Origin: Streptosporangium brasiliense | Lineage (GTDB): Bacteria > Actinomycetota > Actinomycetes > Streptosporangiales > Streptosporangiaceae | Direction of reading: 5' to 3' | Length of the DNA: 64,000 nucleotides | Assembly (NCBI RefSeq): GCF_030811595.1 | Contig: NZ_JAUSRB010000001.1 | Span: forward strand, 992,001 to 1,056,000 | In this document: one piece after another, positions 25,167 to 34,039 of the stretch | Layout: every line of letters begins with the position of its first letter | How positions within the stretch are numbered: the stretch's first letter is position 1 | Program-made: the position numbers and the translations under genes | Notes under the pieces: generated by a model | The model's input: the letters and a program-made list of their open reading frames with translations, nothing else | Database searches by the model: none | What the model was told of the DNA's origin: nothing

Positions 25167-28154
25167 GTGAGCGCCGTGCCCCGCATGCAGACGACCGCCG
25201 GGAGGCTGGCCAGGATCGGTTTCGCCGACGGGGCCAGGGCCGAGCGGCTGCTCGACGGGCTGGGGCCCGATGCGGCCGGCGACCTCGGGCTGCTGGAGTC
25301 CCTGGTCGCCGTGGCGGATCCCGACCTGGCGCTCACCTCGCTGAGCCGGCTGGCCGAGCAGGACCCGAGCGTCCTCGGAGCGCTCCGCGCCGACGCCGGC
25401 CTGCGGGCCCGGCTGCTCGGCGTCTTCGGCGTCAGCTCCGCGCTCGGCGACCACGTGGTCAAGCATCCCGGGCACTGGGGCCTTCTCGGCGGCGTGCCGG
25501 CCGTACGGCGCCCCAGCGCGCAGGAGCTCCGCGCCGAGCTGCTGGCCGCGGTCGGCGCCGAGCCCGACGACCCCGAGCCGCGGGCCGCGGACGCGGGCAC
25601 CGCCACCCTGGTGGCGCTCCGGGTCGCCTACCGGGGACGCCTGCTCCGGCTGGCCGCACGGGACGTCACCGGAGTGGTCTCGCTCGCCGAGGTCACCGCC
25701 GAGCTGTCCGACCTGGCCGGGGCCGCGCTGGAGGCGGGGCTCGCCGTCGCCCGCGCCGAGCACGCCGAGCCCGGCTCGGTACGGCTGGCCGTCATCGGCA
25801 TGGGCAAGTGCGGGGCGCGCGAGCTCAACTACATCAGCGACGTCGACGTCGTCTTCGTGGCCGAGCCGCGCGAGGGCGTCGACGAGACCCAGGCCCTCCG
25901 GCTCGCCACCCGCCTGGCCCAGGGCATGATGCGCGCCTGCTCGGCCAGCACCCCCGAGGGGTCGCTGTGGGAGGTGGACGCCGCGCTGCGCCCCGAGGGC
26001 AAGGCCGGCCCCCTGGTCCGCACCCTGGCCAGCCACCAGGCCTACTACCGGCGCTGGGCCAAGACGTGGGAGTTCCAGGCGCTGCTGAAGGCCCGCCCGG
26101 TGGCGGGCGACTCCGAGCTCGGCGAGCAGTACGTCTCGGCGATGAACGAGATGGTCTGGCAGGCCGCCACCCGTGACAGGTTCGTCGAGGACGTCCAGGC
26201 CATGCGCCGCCGGGTCGAGGAGCACGTCCGCGGGGACGGGGCCGAACGCCAGCTCAAGCTCGGGCCGGGCGGCCTGCGCGACATCGAGTTCGCCGTCCAG
26301 CTGCTCCAGCTCGTCCACGGCCGGCTGGACCCGCTGCTGCGCCGCCGCGCCACGCTCTCCGCCCTGGCCGCCCTGTCCCGGGGCGGCTACGTCGGCAGAG
26401 ACGACGCCAAGGCCCTCGCCGAGGCGTACACCTTCCTGCGCCGGGTCGAGCACCTGATCCAGCTGCACCGGCTCCGCCGTACCCACGTGGTGCCCGAGGG
26501 CAGCGCCGACCTGCGGCGGATCGGCCGGAGCCTGGGCATGACCAGCGACCCGGTGGGAGAGTTCACCACCCGGTGGAAGCGGCACGCGATGGAGGCCAGG
26601 CGCCTGCACGAGAAGCTCTTCTACCGGCCGCTGCTGCAGGCCGTGGCCCGCCTGCCGGAGTCGGAGACCCGGCTGTCGGCCGCCGCCGCGCAGGCCCGCC
26701 TGGAGGCGCTCGGCTACACCGACCCGGCCGGGGCGTTGCGCCACATCGGCGCGCTGACCAGTGGCGTCTCGCGCCGCGCGGCGATCCAGCGGACCCTGCT
26801 GCCCGTCATGCTCGGCTGGTTCGCCGACGCCCCCGACCCCGACGGCGGCCTGCTCGGCTTCCGCCAGATCTCCGACAAGCTCGGCGCCACCCCGTGGTAC
26901 CTACGGCTGCTGCGCGACGAGACCGCGGTGGCCTCGCAGCTGGCCCGGCTGCTGGGGACCAGCCGCTACGTCACCGGCCTGCTGCTGCACGCCCCCGACG
27001 CGGTGGCGATGCTCGGCTCGGACGCGGAGCTGGTCCCCCGGCCCGCCGAGGCGCTGCTGGCGGAGGCGCGGGCCACGGTCGGCCGCCACCCCGCGGAGGC
27101 CGAGAGCGCGGTGGCCGCGGTGCGCGGGCTGCGGCGCAGGGAGCTGTTCCGCACGGCGGTGGCCGACCTCACCGGGCACATCGACATCGAGAAGGTCGGC
27201 CAGGCGCTGTCCACGCTCAACGACACGACGGTCCAGGCCGCGCTGGACGCCGCGATCAGCAAGGTCGAGATGGAGCGGCGCGTCCCCCTGGGCACCAGGT
27301 TCGCGGTGATCGCGATGGGCCGCCTGGGCGGGTTCGAATGCTCCTACGGCAGCGACGCCGACGTGATGTTCGTGCACGGGCCGCTCCCGGGGGTCCCGGA
27401 GAGGGAGGCCACCGACGCCGCCTTCGCGGTGGCCAACGAGCTGCGCCGCCTGCTGGCCCTGCCCGCCCCCGACCCGCCGCTGCTCATCGACCCCGACCTG
27501 CGCCCCGAGGGCCGCCAGGGGCCGCTGGTGCGCACGCTCGCCTCCTACGCCGCCTACTACGGGCGCTGGTCGTCGCCGTGGGAGTCCCAGGCGCTGCTGC
27601 GCGCCCGCTTCTCCGCCGGCGATCCCGAGCTCGGCGCGGCCCTCCTCGCGCTGGCCGACCCGCTGCGCTACCCGGCCGGCGGCATCCCCGACGCGGCGGT
27701 GCTGCAGATCAGGAAGTTGAAGGCGCGGATGGAGGCCGAACGGCTGCCCCGCGGAGCCGACCCGGCCCTGCACACCAAGCTCGGCCCGGGCGGGCTGTCC
27801 GACGTGGAGTGGGTGGCCCAGCTCATCCAGCTCCGCCATGCCGGACGCCTGCCGTCGCTGCGGACCACCCGGACCCTGGAGACGCTGCGCGCGGCGGTCG
27901 CCGAGGGCCTGCTGACGGCCGCGGACGAGTCCTCGCTCGCCCAGGCGTGGCGGTCCGCCTCGCGCATCCGCGACGCCATCGTCCTGGTCCGGGGCCGCGC
28001 CGCCGACTCCATCCCGGGCGACCTGCGCGAGCGCGCGCTGATCTCCCGCGCCCTGGGCTATCCGCCCGACAGCAGCGAGGACCTCGTGGACGACTACCGC
28101 CGGGTCACCCGCCGGGCCCGCCGGGTCGTGGAGCGCGTCTTCTACGAGGACTGA
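25167..28154 (+). CDS. glnE: Glutamine synthetase adenylyltransferase/deadenylase
   Basis: 995 aa bifunctional enzyme that adds AMP to, or removes it from, the regulatory tyrosine of glutamine synthetase, matching activity to nitrogen supply. Two nucleotidyltransferase domains are visible: the N-terminal one with GARELNYISDVDVVFVAEP and the C-terminal one with YGSDADVMFVHG. Each is followed by helices such as LGPGGLRDIEFAVQLLQL and LGPGGLSDVEWVAQLIQL. The duplicated PEGxxGPLVRTLASxxAYYxRW blocks are typical. The start is uncertain: GTG at 25167 has GGAGG close upstream, while ATG at 25185 (MQTTAGRLARIGFAD) is possible. Its substrate glnA is at 41.4 kb; other actinobacteria have the two genes much closer. 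Confidence 0.95.
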   Translation: MSAVPRMQTTAGRLARIGFADGARAERLLDGLGPDAAGDLGLLESLVAVADPDLALTSLSRLAEQDPSVLGALRADAGLRARLLGVFGVSSALGDHVVKHPGHWGLLGGVPAVRRPSAQELRAELLAAVGAEPDDPEPRAADAGTATLVALRVAYRGRLLRLAARDVTGVVSLAEVTAELSDLAGAALEAGLAVARAEHAEPGSVRLAVIGMGKCGARELNYISDVDVVFVAEPREGVDETQALRLATRLAQGMMRACSASTPEGSLWEVDAALRPEGKAGPLVRTLASHQAYYRRWAKTWEFQALLKARPVAGDSELGEQYVSAMNEMVWQAATRDRFVEDVQAMRRRVEEHVRGDGAERQLKLGPGGLRDIEFAVQLLQLVHGRLDPLLRRRATLSALAALSRGGYVGRDDAKALAEAYTFLRRVEHLIQLHRLRRTHVVPEGSADLRRIGRSLGMTSDPVGEFTTRWKRHAMEARRLHEKLFYRPLLQAVARLPESETRLSAAAAQARLEALGYTDPAGALRHIGALTSGVSRRAAIQRTLLPVMLGWFADAPDPDGGLLGFRQISDKLGATPWYLRLLRDETAVASQLARLLGTSRYVTGLLLHAPDAVAMLGSDAELVPRPAEALLAEARATVGRHPAEAESAVAAVRGLRRRELFRTAVADLTGHIDIEKVGQALSTLNDTTVQAALDAAISKVEMERRVPLGTRFAVIAMGRLGGFECSYGSDADVMFVHGPLPGVPEREATDAAFAVANELRRLLALPAPDPPLLIDPDLRPEGRQGPLVRTLASYAAYYGRWSSPWESQALLRARFSAGDPELGAALLALADPLRYPAGGIPDAAVLQIRKLKARMEAERLPRGADPALHTKLGPGGLSDVEWVAQLIQLRHAGRLPSLRTTRTLETLRAAVAEGLLTAADESSLAQAWRSASRIRDAIVLVRGRAADSIPGDLRERALISRALGYPPDSSEDLVDDYRRVTRRARRVVERVFYED

Positions 28155-28304
28155 GCCTTCCAGGAAGACTGAGCCTTCTACAAGGGCTGAGCTGGATCTT
28201 CCGGGAAGACCGGTCCGGCCCGCCGTCACGCCGGCCGATCCGTCCGCGCGGAGGGCATTGCGCTTGGCGGGACAGGCGTGTATCAACGGTGCGGGTGATC
28301 CATT

Positions 28305-29384
28305 TTGATATCTGTTTACGTTGATCTGGCCATCGGCCTGGTGCTGGCCTTCCTGTTCCTGTCGCTTCTGGTGAGCGGGGTCAACGAGGGCTTCGTCAGG
28401 CTGTTCGGCATCCGCAGCAAGTTCCTGTGGGCCTATCTCCGCGACACCATGGACGGCGGCCCGCAGGAGGGCCGCTCGTGGATCCCGGCGAAGGTGGCCG
28501 ACGTCTTCGCCAGGCTGCCCTTCTCCAAGGACGATCCGCGTCCCAGGCACGATCCGGAGCCCCCGCCGCCGGTGGTCGAGCCGGTCCCGGTGGACCCCGA
28601 AGTGGTGCTCGCCACCGAGACGCCCGCGCCGCCGGTCGACATGACCGGCCGGCTGTACGGCCGGCTCCAGGAGATCGACCGGCCCCGGGGAGCGCGGACC
28701 AGCATCGCCGACATCCCGCCCGAGCGCTTCTCCGGGGCGATGATGGAGCTGGTCTCCGCCGAGGAGGGCGGTGTCGAGGGCCTGCTCACCAAGCTGGAGG
28801 CCATCGGCAGCCCGCTGGCCGGGCACCTGAGGGGCGTCTGGGAAGGCGCGCAGCGGGACATGGGGAAGTTCCGCAAGGGCGTGGAGTCCTGGTTCGACGG
28901 GGAGATGCAGCGGCTGTCCACGCTCTACCGCCGCTACGTCAAGTGGGTGGTCTTCGCGCTGGGCCTGGTGCTGACGCTGCTGTTCAGCATGGACGCGCTG
29001 GAGTACGGCAAGACCCTGCTGCGCGACAACGCCTACCGCGCCGGGGTGGCCGCCATCGCCGGCGGCGGCCAGGACGGCCTGGCCGCGCTCAAGGACAAGT
29101 GCGCCGTGGCCGGCGCCGTGGAACCGTACTCCTGCGTGACCGAGTCCTTCAGCTCCCCGGCCCTGGTCAAGATCTTCGACCACGCCATCGTGAGCGTGAC
29201 GATCCCCCCCGACGGCTCGGAGGATCCCTCCTTCAACTGGAACGGCGGCGTCTGGTGGGACCGCCTGATCACCCCCGGCCACTGGCCCGGCTACCTGATC
29301 AGCGTGGTCGCGCTGCTGTTCGGCGCCTCCTTCTGGTGGGACGTCCTGCGCCGGCTGACCGGCATCCGGGGCAACCGCCCGTAG
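28305..29384 (+). CDS. Membrane protein of unknown function
   Basis: 359 aa. The N-terminal helix (about residues 5-27) is followed by LLVSGVNEGFVRLFGIRSKFLW, a conserved opening seen in a widespread but uncharacterised bacterial membrane-protein group. Residues 65-115 are Pro-rich and probably disordered. Two further membrane helices lie near residues 218-236 and 325-343, with a Cys-containing loop (DKCAVAGAVEPYSC) between them that is probably outside the cell. The TTG start has only a weak G-rich site. It is 150 bp after glnE on the same strand and marks the left end of the accessory region. Confidence 0.65.
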   Translation: MISVYVDLAIGLVLAFLFLSLLVSGVNEGFVRLFGIRSKFLWAYLRDTMDGGPQEGRSWIPAKVADVFARLPFSKDDPRPRHDPEPPPPVVEPVPVDPEVVLATETPAPPVDMTGRLYGRLQEIDRPRGARTSIADIPPERFSGAMMELVSAEEGGVEGLLTKLEAIGSPLAGHLRGVWEGAQRDMGKFRKGVESWFDGEMQRLSTLYRRYVKWVVFALGLVLTLLFSMDALEYGKTLLRDNAYRAGVAAIAGGGQDGLAALKDKCAVAGAVEPYSCVTESFSSPALVKIFDHAIVSVTIPPDGSEDPSFNWNGGVWWDRLITPGHWPGYLISVVALLFGASFWWDVLRRLTGIRGNRP

Positions 29385-29457
29385 CCCGGCGGCGACGGAG
29401 ACCGGCCGGCCGTGGTCGGTGCCTCGCCTGCGGATCAGCGGATCAGCGGCTCAGCAT

Positions 29458-30288
29458 CTAAGCGCAGGTCGGCAGTGCCGGGCTGTCATGGGTGCGTACG
29501 GCGGGCAGCCAGGCGGAGCCGCCGGGCACGGTGTCGATCCGGACCCGGAACCAGCGCGTCGTCCCGACGCCGGTCTCGTCCTCGACCCGGTCGCCGTCGT
29601 AAAGAACGCAGTCGGCGTTCAGGATGTCGTCGTGCCACACACGGTGGCTGACCACGTTGTCGGTGTCGTATTTCAGCCGCGGGTCGCGGGCCAGGCCCAT
29701 ACTGCAGGCCGGGACCCGCTCCTCGCGGCTCTTGCAGTCACCCTCGATGTTGAAGACCCGCACCGGGATGGTTGTGGGAGCGGTGCCCGGCCCGCTCTGC
29801 GTGATCGTCGGCTCCCTGTTCTTGCGGTCCGTGTCGAGCATGGTGAGAAAGGCCGCGGCGGCCGCCGCGATGCAGGCCGTCACCGCGGAGACCACCAGCG
29901 GCAGCCGGACACGGGGGCGCGTCCGCAACGGAGACATGAGCGTCCGCGGCGTCCGCGCCCCGCCGGTCTCCACCCCGCCGGTCTCCTGATGCCCGGTCTC
30001 CTGACGCCCGGCGGGAGCCGCGGACGGCGCGGATGAGGATCGCATGGCGTCGGCCAGAGCCCACAGCCGGTGCAACTCCCGTAACTCCTCAGCGCTCGCG
30101 CCGCACGCCGTGGCGAATGCGTGAATCACACCGTAATTGGCCGGGAATTTCGTGCCCGCGCAGTAGCGGTGGAGGCTGGAACGGCTGATCCCGGTCCGTC
30201 CGGCCAGTGCCTCGAAACTGCTTCCGGCACGCCCCTTAAGAATCCGGAGCCGCGCAGCGAGCTGTTCGGCTTCTTCTGTCCGTTTCAT
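29458..30288 (-). CDS. Membrane-anchored XRE-family regulator with extracytoplasmic domain
   Basis: 276 aa. Residues 8-75 are a Cro/C1-type helix-turn-helix (SSFEALAGRTGISRSSLHRYC). A disordered Gln/Glu/Thr/Gly linker follows (ETGHQETGGVETGG), then a transmembrane helix (PLVVSAVTACIAAAAAAFLTML, about residues 130-150), and an outside domain with four cysteines (GDCKSREERVPAC, ADCVLYDGD, LPTCA) likely to form disulfides. ATG at 30288 has GGGAGG five bases upstream. Such one-piece proteins can bind DNA at the membrane in response to an outside signal. It diverges from the frameshifted secreted-protein gene at 30719, which could be its target. Confidence 0.78.
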   Translation of the reverse strand: MKRTEEAEQLAARLRILKGRAGSSFEALAGRTGISRSSLHRYCAGTKFPANYGVIHAFATACGASAEELRELHRLWALADAMRSSSAPSAAPAGRQETGHQETGGVETGGARTPRTLMSPLRTRPRVRLPLVVSAVTACIAAAAAAFLTMLDTDRKNREPTITQSGPGTAPTTIPVRVFNIEGDCKSREERVPACSMGLARDPRLKYDTDNVVSHRVWHDDILNADCVLYDGDRVEDETGVGTTRWFRVRIDTVPGGSAWLPAVRTHDSPALPTCA

Positions 30289-30718
30289 CTTTCCCTCCCG
30301 CCGTCGCGCTGAGCCGCCCACCGCTGAGGAGTCGTCTCACCCATATCCCAGGGGGCAGGCAAAGTTCCAGATCATGATAGGTGGAGACATCCCAGCGTCC
30401 CAATCGGACAGCATTTCTTGCCCTGGGTCGATGCCTGCTGAAAACGTCAGTCCTGCCGCCGGCGTGGTTCTGACGACGGGGCCGATGACACGGAATCGCG
30501 TGGGCCGAGAGGTTTCGCCATGCGCTCCGTGAAATCGTCCCCGGCGGGCCGGACAGAGGCGGTTGGAGCGGTCGGCGCCGAAATCCGGCCCGGCATTCCA
30601 GTCTCCTGACATGCGTTCCCGGCCGGCCCTGAAAGGGACCGGGACCGGCCGGCGGCGCCCTCATTAAGGGGACCCGCGCATTCGAATTCCAGTACAGACG
30701 ATCCAGCTCGGAGGAAAA
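30289..30718. other. Divergent intergenic region
   Basis: 430 bp between the membrane-anchored regulator and the secreted-protein gene. No gene is supported. It must hold both promoters; the right end has GGAGGAAAA just before the GTG of the secreted-protein gene and a locally AT-rich CATTCGAATTCC stretch. No clear operator symmetry was recognised. Confidence 0.5.
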
Positions 30719-31176
30719 GTGAAGTCGTTCCACCGGATTCTGTCCGTCGCCGCCTCGGGAGTCATCGCCGCCGGAGCCATGGCGATCATCCCCGCGAGCT
30801 CCGCGCAGGCGACCATCCAGGACTGCACGACCTACAAGTTCGTCAGCATCCCCCACGACAAGTCCGGATCGATCAAGAAGAGCGTGGACCTGGGGGCGGC
30901 AGGAGGGCGGAACTGCACGTCGGCAAGGTCAACGGCGCCGATCACGGGTGGGCCAGGATCTCCGGCTCGACCAAGCAGGGTGACCTGGTCTGGATGGACT
31001 GGAGCACCACCTCGGGGAACGGCCACGTGCAGTGCGGTCCCTTCTCCGTGCAGCGCGACGGCCTGCCGAACACGAGCGCGGCCAAGGTGGTGAACTACTC
31101 GAGCAGCAGTTATGTCTTCCGCGCCTGCGGCAGGATCGTCGGGGGCGAATCGCGGTGCACCACCGGGTGGTGGTGA
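30719..31176 (+). pseudogene. Small secreted protein gene with a single frameshift
   Basis: From the GTG at 30719 (GGAGG upstream) the frame encodes a signal peptide (VAASGVIAAGAMAIIPASSAQA) and a mature start TIQDCTTYKFVSIPHDKSGS. After about 30890 that frame degenerates into Arg/Pro/Ser-rich sequence. The -1 frame then continues as a sensible protein (AELHVGKVNGADHGWARISG, then WMDWSTTSGNGHVQCGPFSV, ending RCTTGWW). The switch lies around the G-run at 30892-30896, consistent with one lost base, by mutation or sequencing error. Restored, it would be a roughly 150-residue secreted beta-rich protein with four or more cysteines. The function is unknown. Confidence 0.65.
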
Positions 31177-31556
31177 CCCAGGGGCCGGCGTGGTCGTCGG
31201 CGCCTGAGTGATCATTGAAGGGATGCCGGGGACAGGGGCGCCGGGATCCCGGAGACAGGGGCGCCGGGATGCCGGGGACAGGGCGCCGGGATGCCGGGCG
31301 CGGGCGGCCGCCCCGGGTTCCGGGCCCTTCCCGGCAGGGCACGGAGCGTCCCGGTGGACCGGCGGGTGAACGGGATCACCCCCATCAGAGCCGATCCGTC
31401 TGACCTGCGTTCACCGGCCGGCGCGCAGAGCCTCACGCCGCTCGCCGATGACTCCTCACGAAGGATCCGGAAGCGTTTGAGCCGGGCCGCGCCGAGGAAT
31501 CGAGCGGCTCCGGCGGCCGGTCCGCAGTCTCAAATCGATCACTTGACACCAGCCGC
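31177..31556. other. Intergenic region with short tandem repeat
   Basis: 380 bp without a gene. The left part (31220-31298) is the 23-bp repeat listed separately; the right part has low coding potential on either strand. The two flanking genes converge here, so terminators are expected, but no clean hairpin with a T-run was found. Confidence 0.45.
31220..31298. repeat. 23-bp tandem repeat, about 3.5 copies
   Basis: Units GGGATGCCGGGGACAGGGG-CGCC start at about 31220, 31243, 31266 and 31288; the third is one base shorter and the fourth is partial. It lies just downstream of the frameshifted secreted-protein gene. Confidence 0.7.
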
Positions 31557-32393
31557 CTAGCGCAGCTCCGCCAGGACCAGGTCGACCTGGGGCAGGGGGT
31601 CCGGCCCGAACGGACGGAGCACCACCGTGTCGGCCCCCGCCTCCCACAACGACCTGACCTGGTCGGCGGCGGCCGCGGGGGAGCCCACCGCCATCACGAC
31701 CTCGTCCGGGTCGACGTGCAGGAACTCCGCCGAACCGGCCGCCAGCCGCGCGCCCACCGAGGCGTCGTCGCCGACGTACAGGTGGGTGAACACCACCAGC
31801 TCGTGGCCGTCGCCGCCGGTCAGCTCCCGTGCCGCCGCGATCTGGGCCGGACCGACCCCCTCGGGTAGGATCGTGCCCTGGGCCGCCCGCCCGGACAGCT
31901 CCAGTGAGCGGGGCCGTACGACCCCGGCGAGGACCGGCGGGGCGGTCGCGGGCGGATGCACCAGGCTCACCCCGTCGATCCGTACGGCCCGGCCCTGGAG
32001 GGTGAGCGTCTCGCCGCGCAGCAGCGTGCGCACGGCCACGATGGTCTCCTCCAGCAGGGCCAGCGGCGAGGGGGCCAGCGCGCCCACCTGTCGCATCCAG
32101 TCCTGGACGCCGTGGCCGATCCCGGCCGCCAGGCGGCCGGGATGCATGCGGGCCAGGTTGCCGAGCTCCATGGCCAGCAGGGCCGGATTGCGCAGCGGCG
32201 CCGGGGTGATCCCGATGCCCACGCGGAGCCGTTCGGTGACGGCGAGCGCGGTGGCCGCCGACGAGATCGATCCGGTCCAGCCCAGGTCCTCCACCACCCA
32301 GACGTCCTCCACCTCGGCCGCGTCCAGATGGCGGCAGAAGGGGATGAGTGACTCCGGGGGCAGATCGCGGTCGAACATCACGCCCAGGCGCAT
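31557..32393 (-). CDS. LLM-class flavin/F420-dependent oxidoreductase
   Basis: 278 aa luciferase-like TIM barrel. It begins MRLGVMFDRDLPPE and has VWVVEDLGWTGSISSAATALA, TERLRVGIGITPAPLRNP and GRLAAGIGHGVQDWM, the pattern of F420- or FMN-dependent monooxygenases/reductases. In actinomycetes of this kind the cofactor is often F420, but it cannot be told here. ATG at 32393 has AGGAG at good spacing. It is 35 bp downstream of the NlpC/P60 gene on the same strand; the functions seem unrelated. Confidence 0.85.
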   Translation of the reverse strand: MRLGVMFDRDLPPESLIPFCRHLDAAEVEDVWVVEDLGWTGSISSAATALAVTERLRVGIGITPAPLRNPALLAMELGNLARMHPGRLAAGIGHGVQDWMRQVGALAPSPLALLEETIVAVRTLLRGETLTLQGRAVRIDGVSLVHPPATAPPVLAGVVRPRSLELSGRAAQGTILPEGVGPAQIAAARELTGGDGHELVVFTHLYVGDDASVGARLAAGSAEFLHVDPDEVVMAVGSPAAAADQVRSLWEAGADTVVLRPFGPDPLPQVDLVLAELR

Positions 32394-32428
32394 ATCTCTC
32401 CTACGGCTTTCCACAAGTACGGATGTCT

Positions 32429-33040
32429 CTACAGGTAACGGAAGTAGCCGGCGAAGCCCTTCACGGCTCTCAGCGAGTCGATCCGTATCTCGGTGCCGGT
32501 CTTCAGCGCGTTGATCATTCTGCCCTGGCCGATGTAGATGCCCACGTGGTGGGTCTTCGCCGAGCGCTTGCCGATCTTGCCGTAGAACACCAGGTCACCC
32601 GGGCGCGCCTTGGCGGCGGACACCTCCGTCAGCCGCCTGATGTGGTCGTCGGTGTTGCCCGGCCCCAGGACGTCACGGCCGTAGGCCAGCCGGTAGACCC
32701 ATCTGGCCAGCCCGGAGCAGTCGAGGCCGAGGGTCTTGGTGGCGGGACAGGGACGGATCGCGCCGCTGTAGCCCTGGCAGGTGCCGAAGGAAGGGCCGGG
32801 GGCGTCGTCGTGACCACCGCCCCAGGAGTAGGGGATCGCCCCGCCCGGCCAGCCCGGCTGCTCCTGCCCGGCCTGGATCGCGTAGGCGATGGCGGTCACC
32901 CGGTTCAGGACGACGGGCAGCAGCGGCACCGAGCCGCTGACGGCCAGAAAGGTCCCCACCAGCACGGTCGCAGCGGCCAGCGGCCGGCGATGCTCGGAGA
33001 TCCTCGGGTGCCACCGTCCGCCCAGGGACGTCCCAGCCAT
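32429..33040 (-). CDS. NlpC/P60 family cell-wall peptidase
   Basis: 203 aa. An N-terminal hydrophobic segment (about residues 22-42, LAAATVLVGTFLAVSGSV) anchors or exports it. The C-terminal NlpC/P60 domain has the nucleophile Cys in LDCSGLARWVYRLAYG and the His in THHVGIYIGQGRMI, with PGDLVFYG between them, so it should cleave peptidoglycan stem peptides. ATG at 33040 follows GAGGTGG; the frame extends far upstream to 33391 but that part is Arg/Pro-rich and unsupported. A perfect GATTTA-n6-TAAATC palindrome lies 14 bp upstream of the start. Confidence 0.85.
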   Translation of the reverse strand: MAGTSLGGRWHPRISEHRRPLAAATVLVGTFLAVSGSVPLLPVVLNRVTAIAYAIQAGQEQPGWPGGAIPYSWGGGHDDAPGPSFGTCQGYSGAIRPCPATKTLGLDCSGLARWVYRLAYGRDVLGPGNTDDHIRRLTEVSAAKARPGDLVFYGKIGKRSAKTHHVGIYIGQGRMINALKTGTEIRIDSLRAVKGFAGYFRYL

Positions 33041-33053
33041 GTCCACCCACCTC

Positions 33054-33071
33054 GATTTATCACCGTAAATC
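33054..33071 (-). promoter_or_regulatory. Palindrome upstream of NlpC/P60 gene
   Basis: GATTTA-n6-TAAATC is a perfect 6-bp inverted repeat centred about 22 bp upstream of the ATG. Its AT-rich arms in a 70% GC background suggest an operator or part of a promoter. The binding protein is unknown. Confidence 0.4.
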
Positions 33072-33419
33072 AGGATCATTCTGCCTAATGCGCCGCTGTT
33101 CCGCGCCGCAGGCGACCGTCGAAGGCGGGACGACGAGGGCAGGACACCGGGGGAGGGGCGAGGAGGACGGCGCCGATGACGCCGGCGATGTGGGGAAACG
33201 GTCATCTCCTGACGGAGTGCCCTCATGCCGCACGCGGGTGTCCGGAACGGCCCGCGGAGCACCGCCGGGTCGCCCGAGTATGTGATGGGTCTGGGTAAGT
33301 CACGACACGCCGTATTACGCACGGTGACCAATCTCCGCTGCATCCCTGCCATGATGTTACTTTCGGTGACGTAACCAACCCAGTTGGTCATCTATCCGGA
33401 TGGAACGGGAGCATCGGCG
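33072..33419. other. Divergent intergenic region
   Basis: About 350 bp between the NlpC/P60 gene and the surface-protein gene, no gene supported. Near the right end are two inverted repeats: GTTAC-n10-GTAAC (33356-33375) and ACCAAC-n3-GTTGGT (33374-33388). The ydaO (c-di-AMP) riboswitch that precedes some NlpC/P60 genes was looked for by eye and not recognised. Confidence 0.45.
33374..33388 (+). promoter_or_regulatory. Inverted repeat upstream of surface-protein gene
   Basis: ACCAAC-CCA-GTTGGT is a perfect palindrome about 30 bp upstream of the ATG at 33420, next to a second symmetric pair GTTAC/GTAAC. Position fits an operator over the promoter; no cognate regulator is adjacent. Confidence 0.4.
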
Positions 33420-33956
33420 ATGTCAAGAAAACGGCTAGGCCGGGTGGCGATGGTGACAGGCATGCTCGTGGCCGGCATCGCCATGTCGATGGGGGAGACG
33501 AGTTCGGCGGCCAAGGCCGCGCCGGGGGAGACGGACTCGGACACCGTCACCGCGAACGTCGAGGTGCTCGGCTCGATCACGCTGACGAACCTCACCCCCT
33601 CCTTCACCCTCACCGGCCGTCCCACGGAGACCGTCGAGACCGCCACCCCGGTGGGGTTCACCGTGACGACCAACAACTTCGCGGGCTACACCGTGACGGT
33701 CTCTCCGGCGTCCGCCGAGCTCCAGGGCACCGGCGGCAACCCCGAGACCATCCCGATCAGCTCGCTGCTGGTGGAACAGGTCACCGGCGGCGCGTTCGTC
33801 CCGCTGACCTCCGGGAGCCCGGTCGAGCTGTACCGCAAGACCGGTCCGTCGGCCTCGACCGGAGACGACTTCGAGCACGACTACCGGATCACGATCCCGT
33901 TCGTGCGCCCCGACACCTACTCCGCGACCCTCACCTACGTGGCCACCACCCTGTAG
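33420..33956 (+). CDS. Secreted beta-sandwich surface protein (WxL/SipW-like context)
   Basis: 178 aa. A signal peptide spans residues 1-36 (VAMVTGMLVAGIAMSMGETSS, ending near AKAAPG). The mature part is Thr/Val-rich with alternating strands (TVTANVEVLGSITLTNLTPS, GFTVTTNNFAGYTVTVSPAS, DYRITIPFVRPDTYSATLTY), as in immunoglobulin-like bacterial surface subunits. There are no cysteines and no anchor. ATG at 33420 has GGGAGC upstream. The next gene, 83 bp downstream, encodes a membrane-anchored partner of the kind that accompanies WxL/DUF916 surface proteins, so the two probably form one surface complex. Confidence 0.7.
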   Translation: MSRKRLGRVAMVTGMLVAGIAMSMGETSSAAKAAPGETDSDTVTANVEVLGSITLTNLTPSFTLTGRPTETVETATPVGFTVTTNNFAGYTVTVSPASAELQGTGGNPETIPISSLLVEQVTGGAFVPLTSGSPVELYRKTGPSASTGDDFEHDYRITIPFVRPDTYSATLTYVATTL

Positions 33957-34039
33957 GCGGACCCCGCGGCCCTGCAGGCGGACCCCGGCGGCAGGCCCCT
34001 CATCCCCCACCCGGACAGCGGCATTGTGGAGAGCCGAAG

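Noticed and set aside
32400..33391. An N-terminal extension of the NlpC/P60 protein to 33391
   Set aside because: The added 117 residues are Arg/Pro-rich, cross a likely promoter, and a good Shine-Dalgarno precedes the ATG at 33040.
33072..33419. A c-di-AMP (ydaO) riboswitch before the NlpC/P60 gene
   Set aside because: Such switches precede some NlpC/P60 genes, but the conserved core segments were not found by eye.
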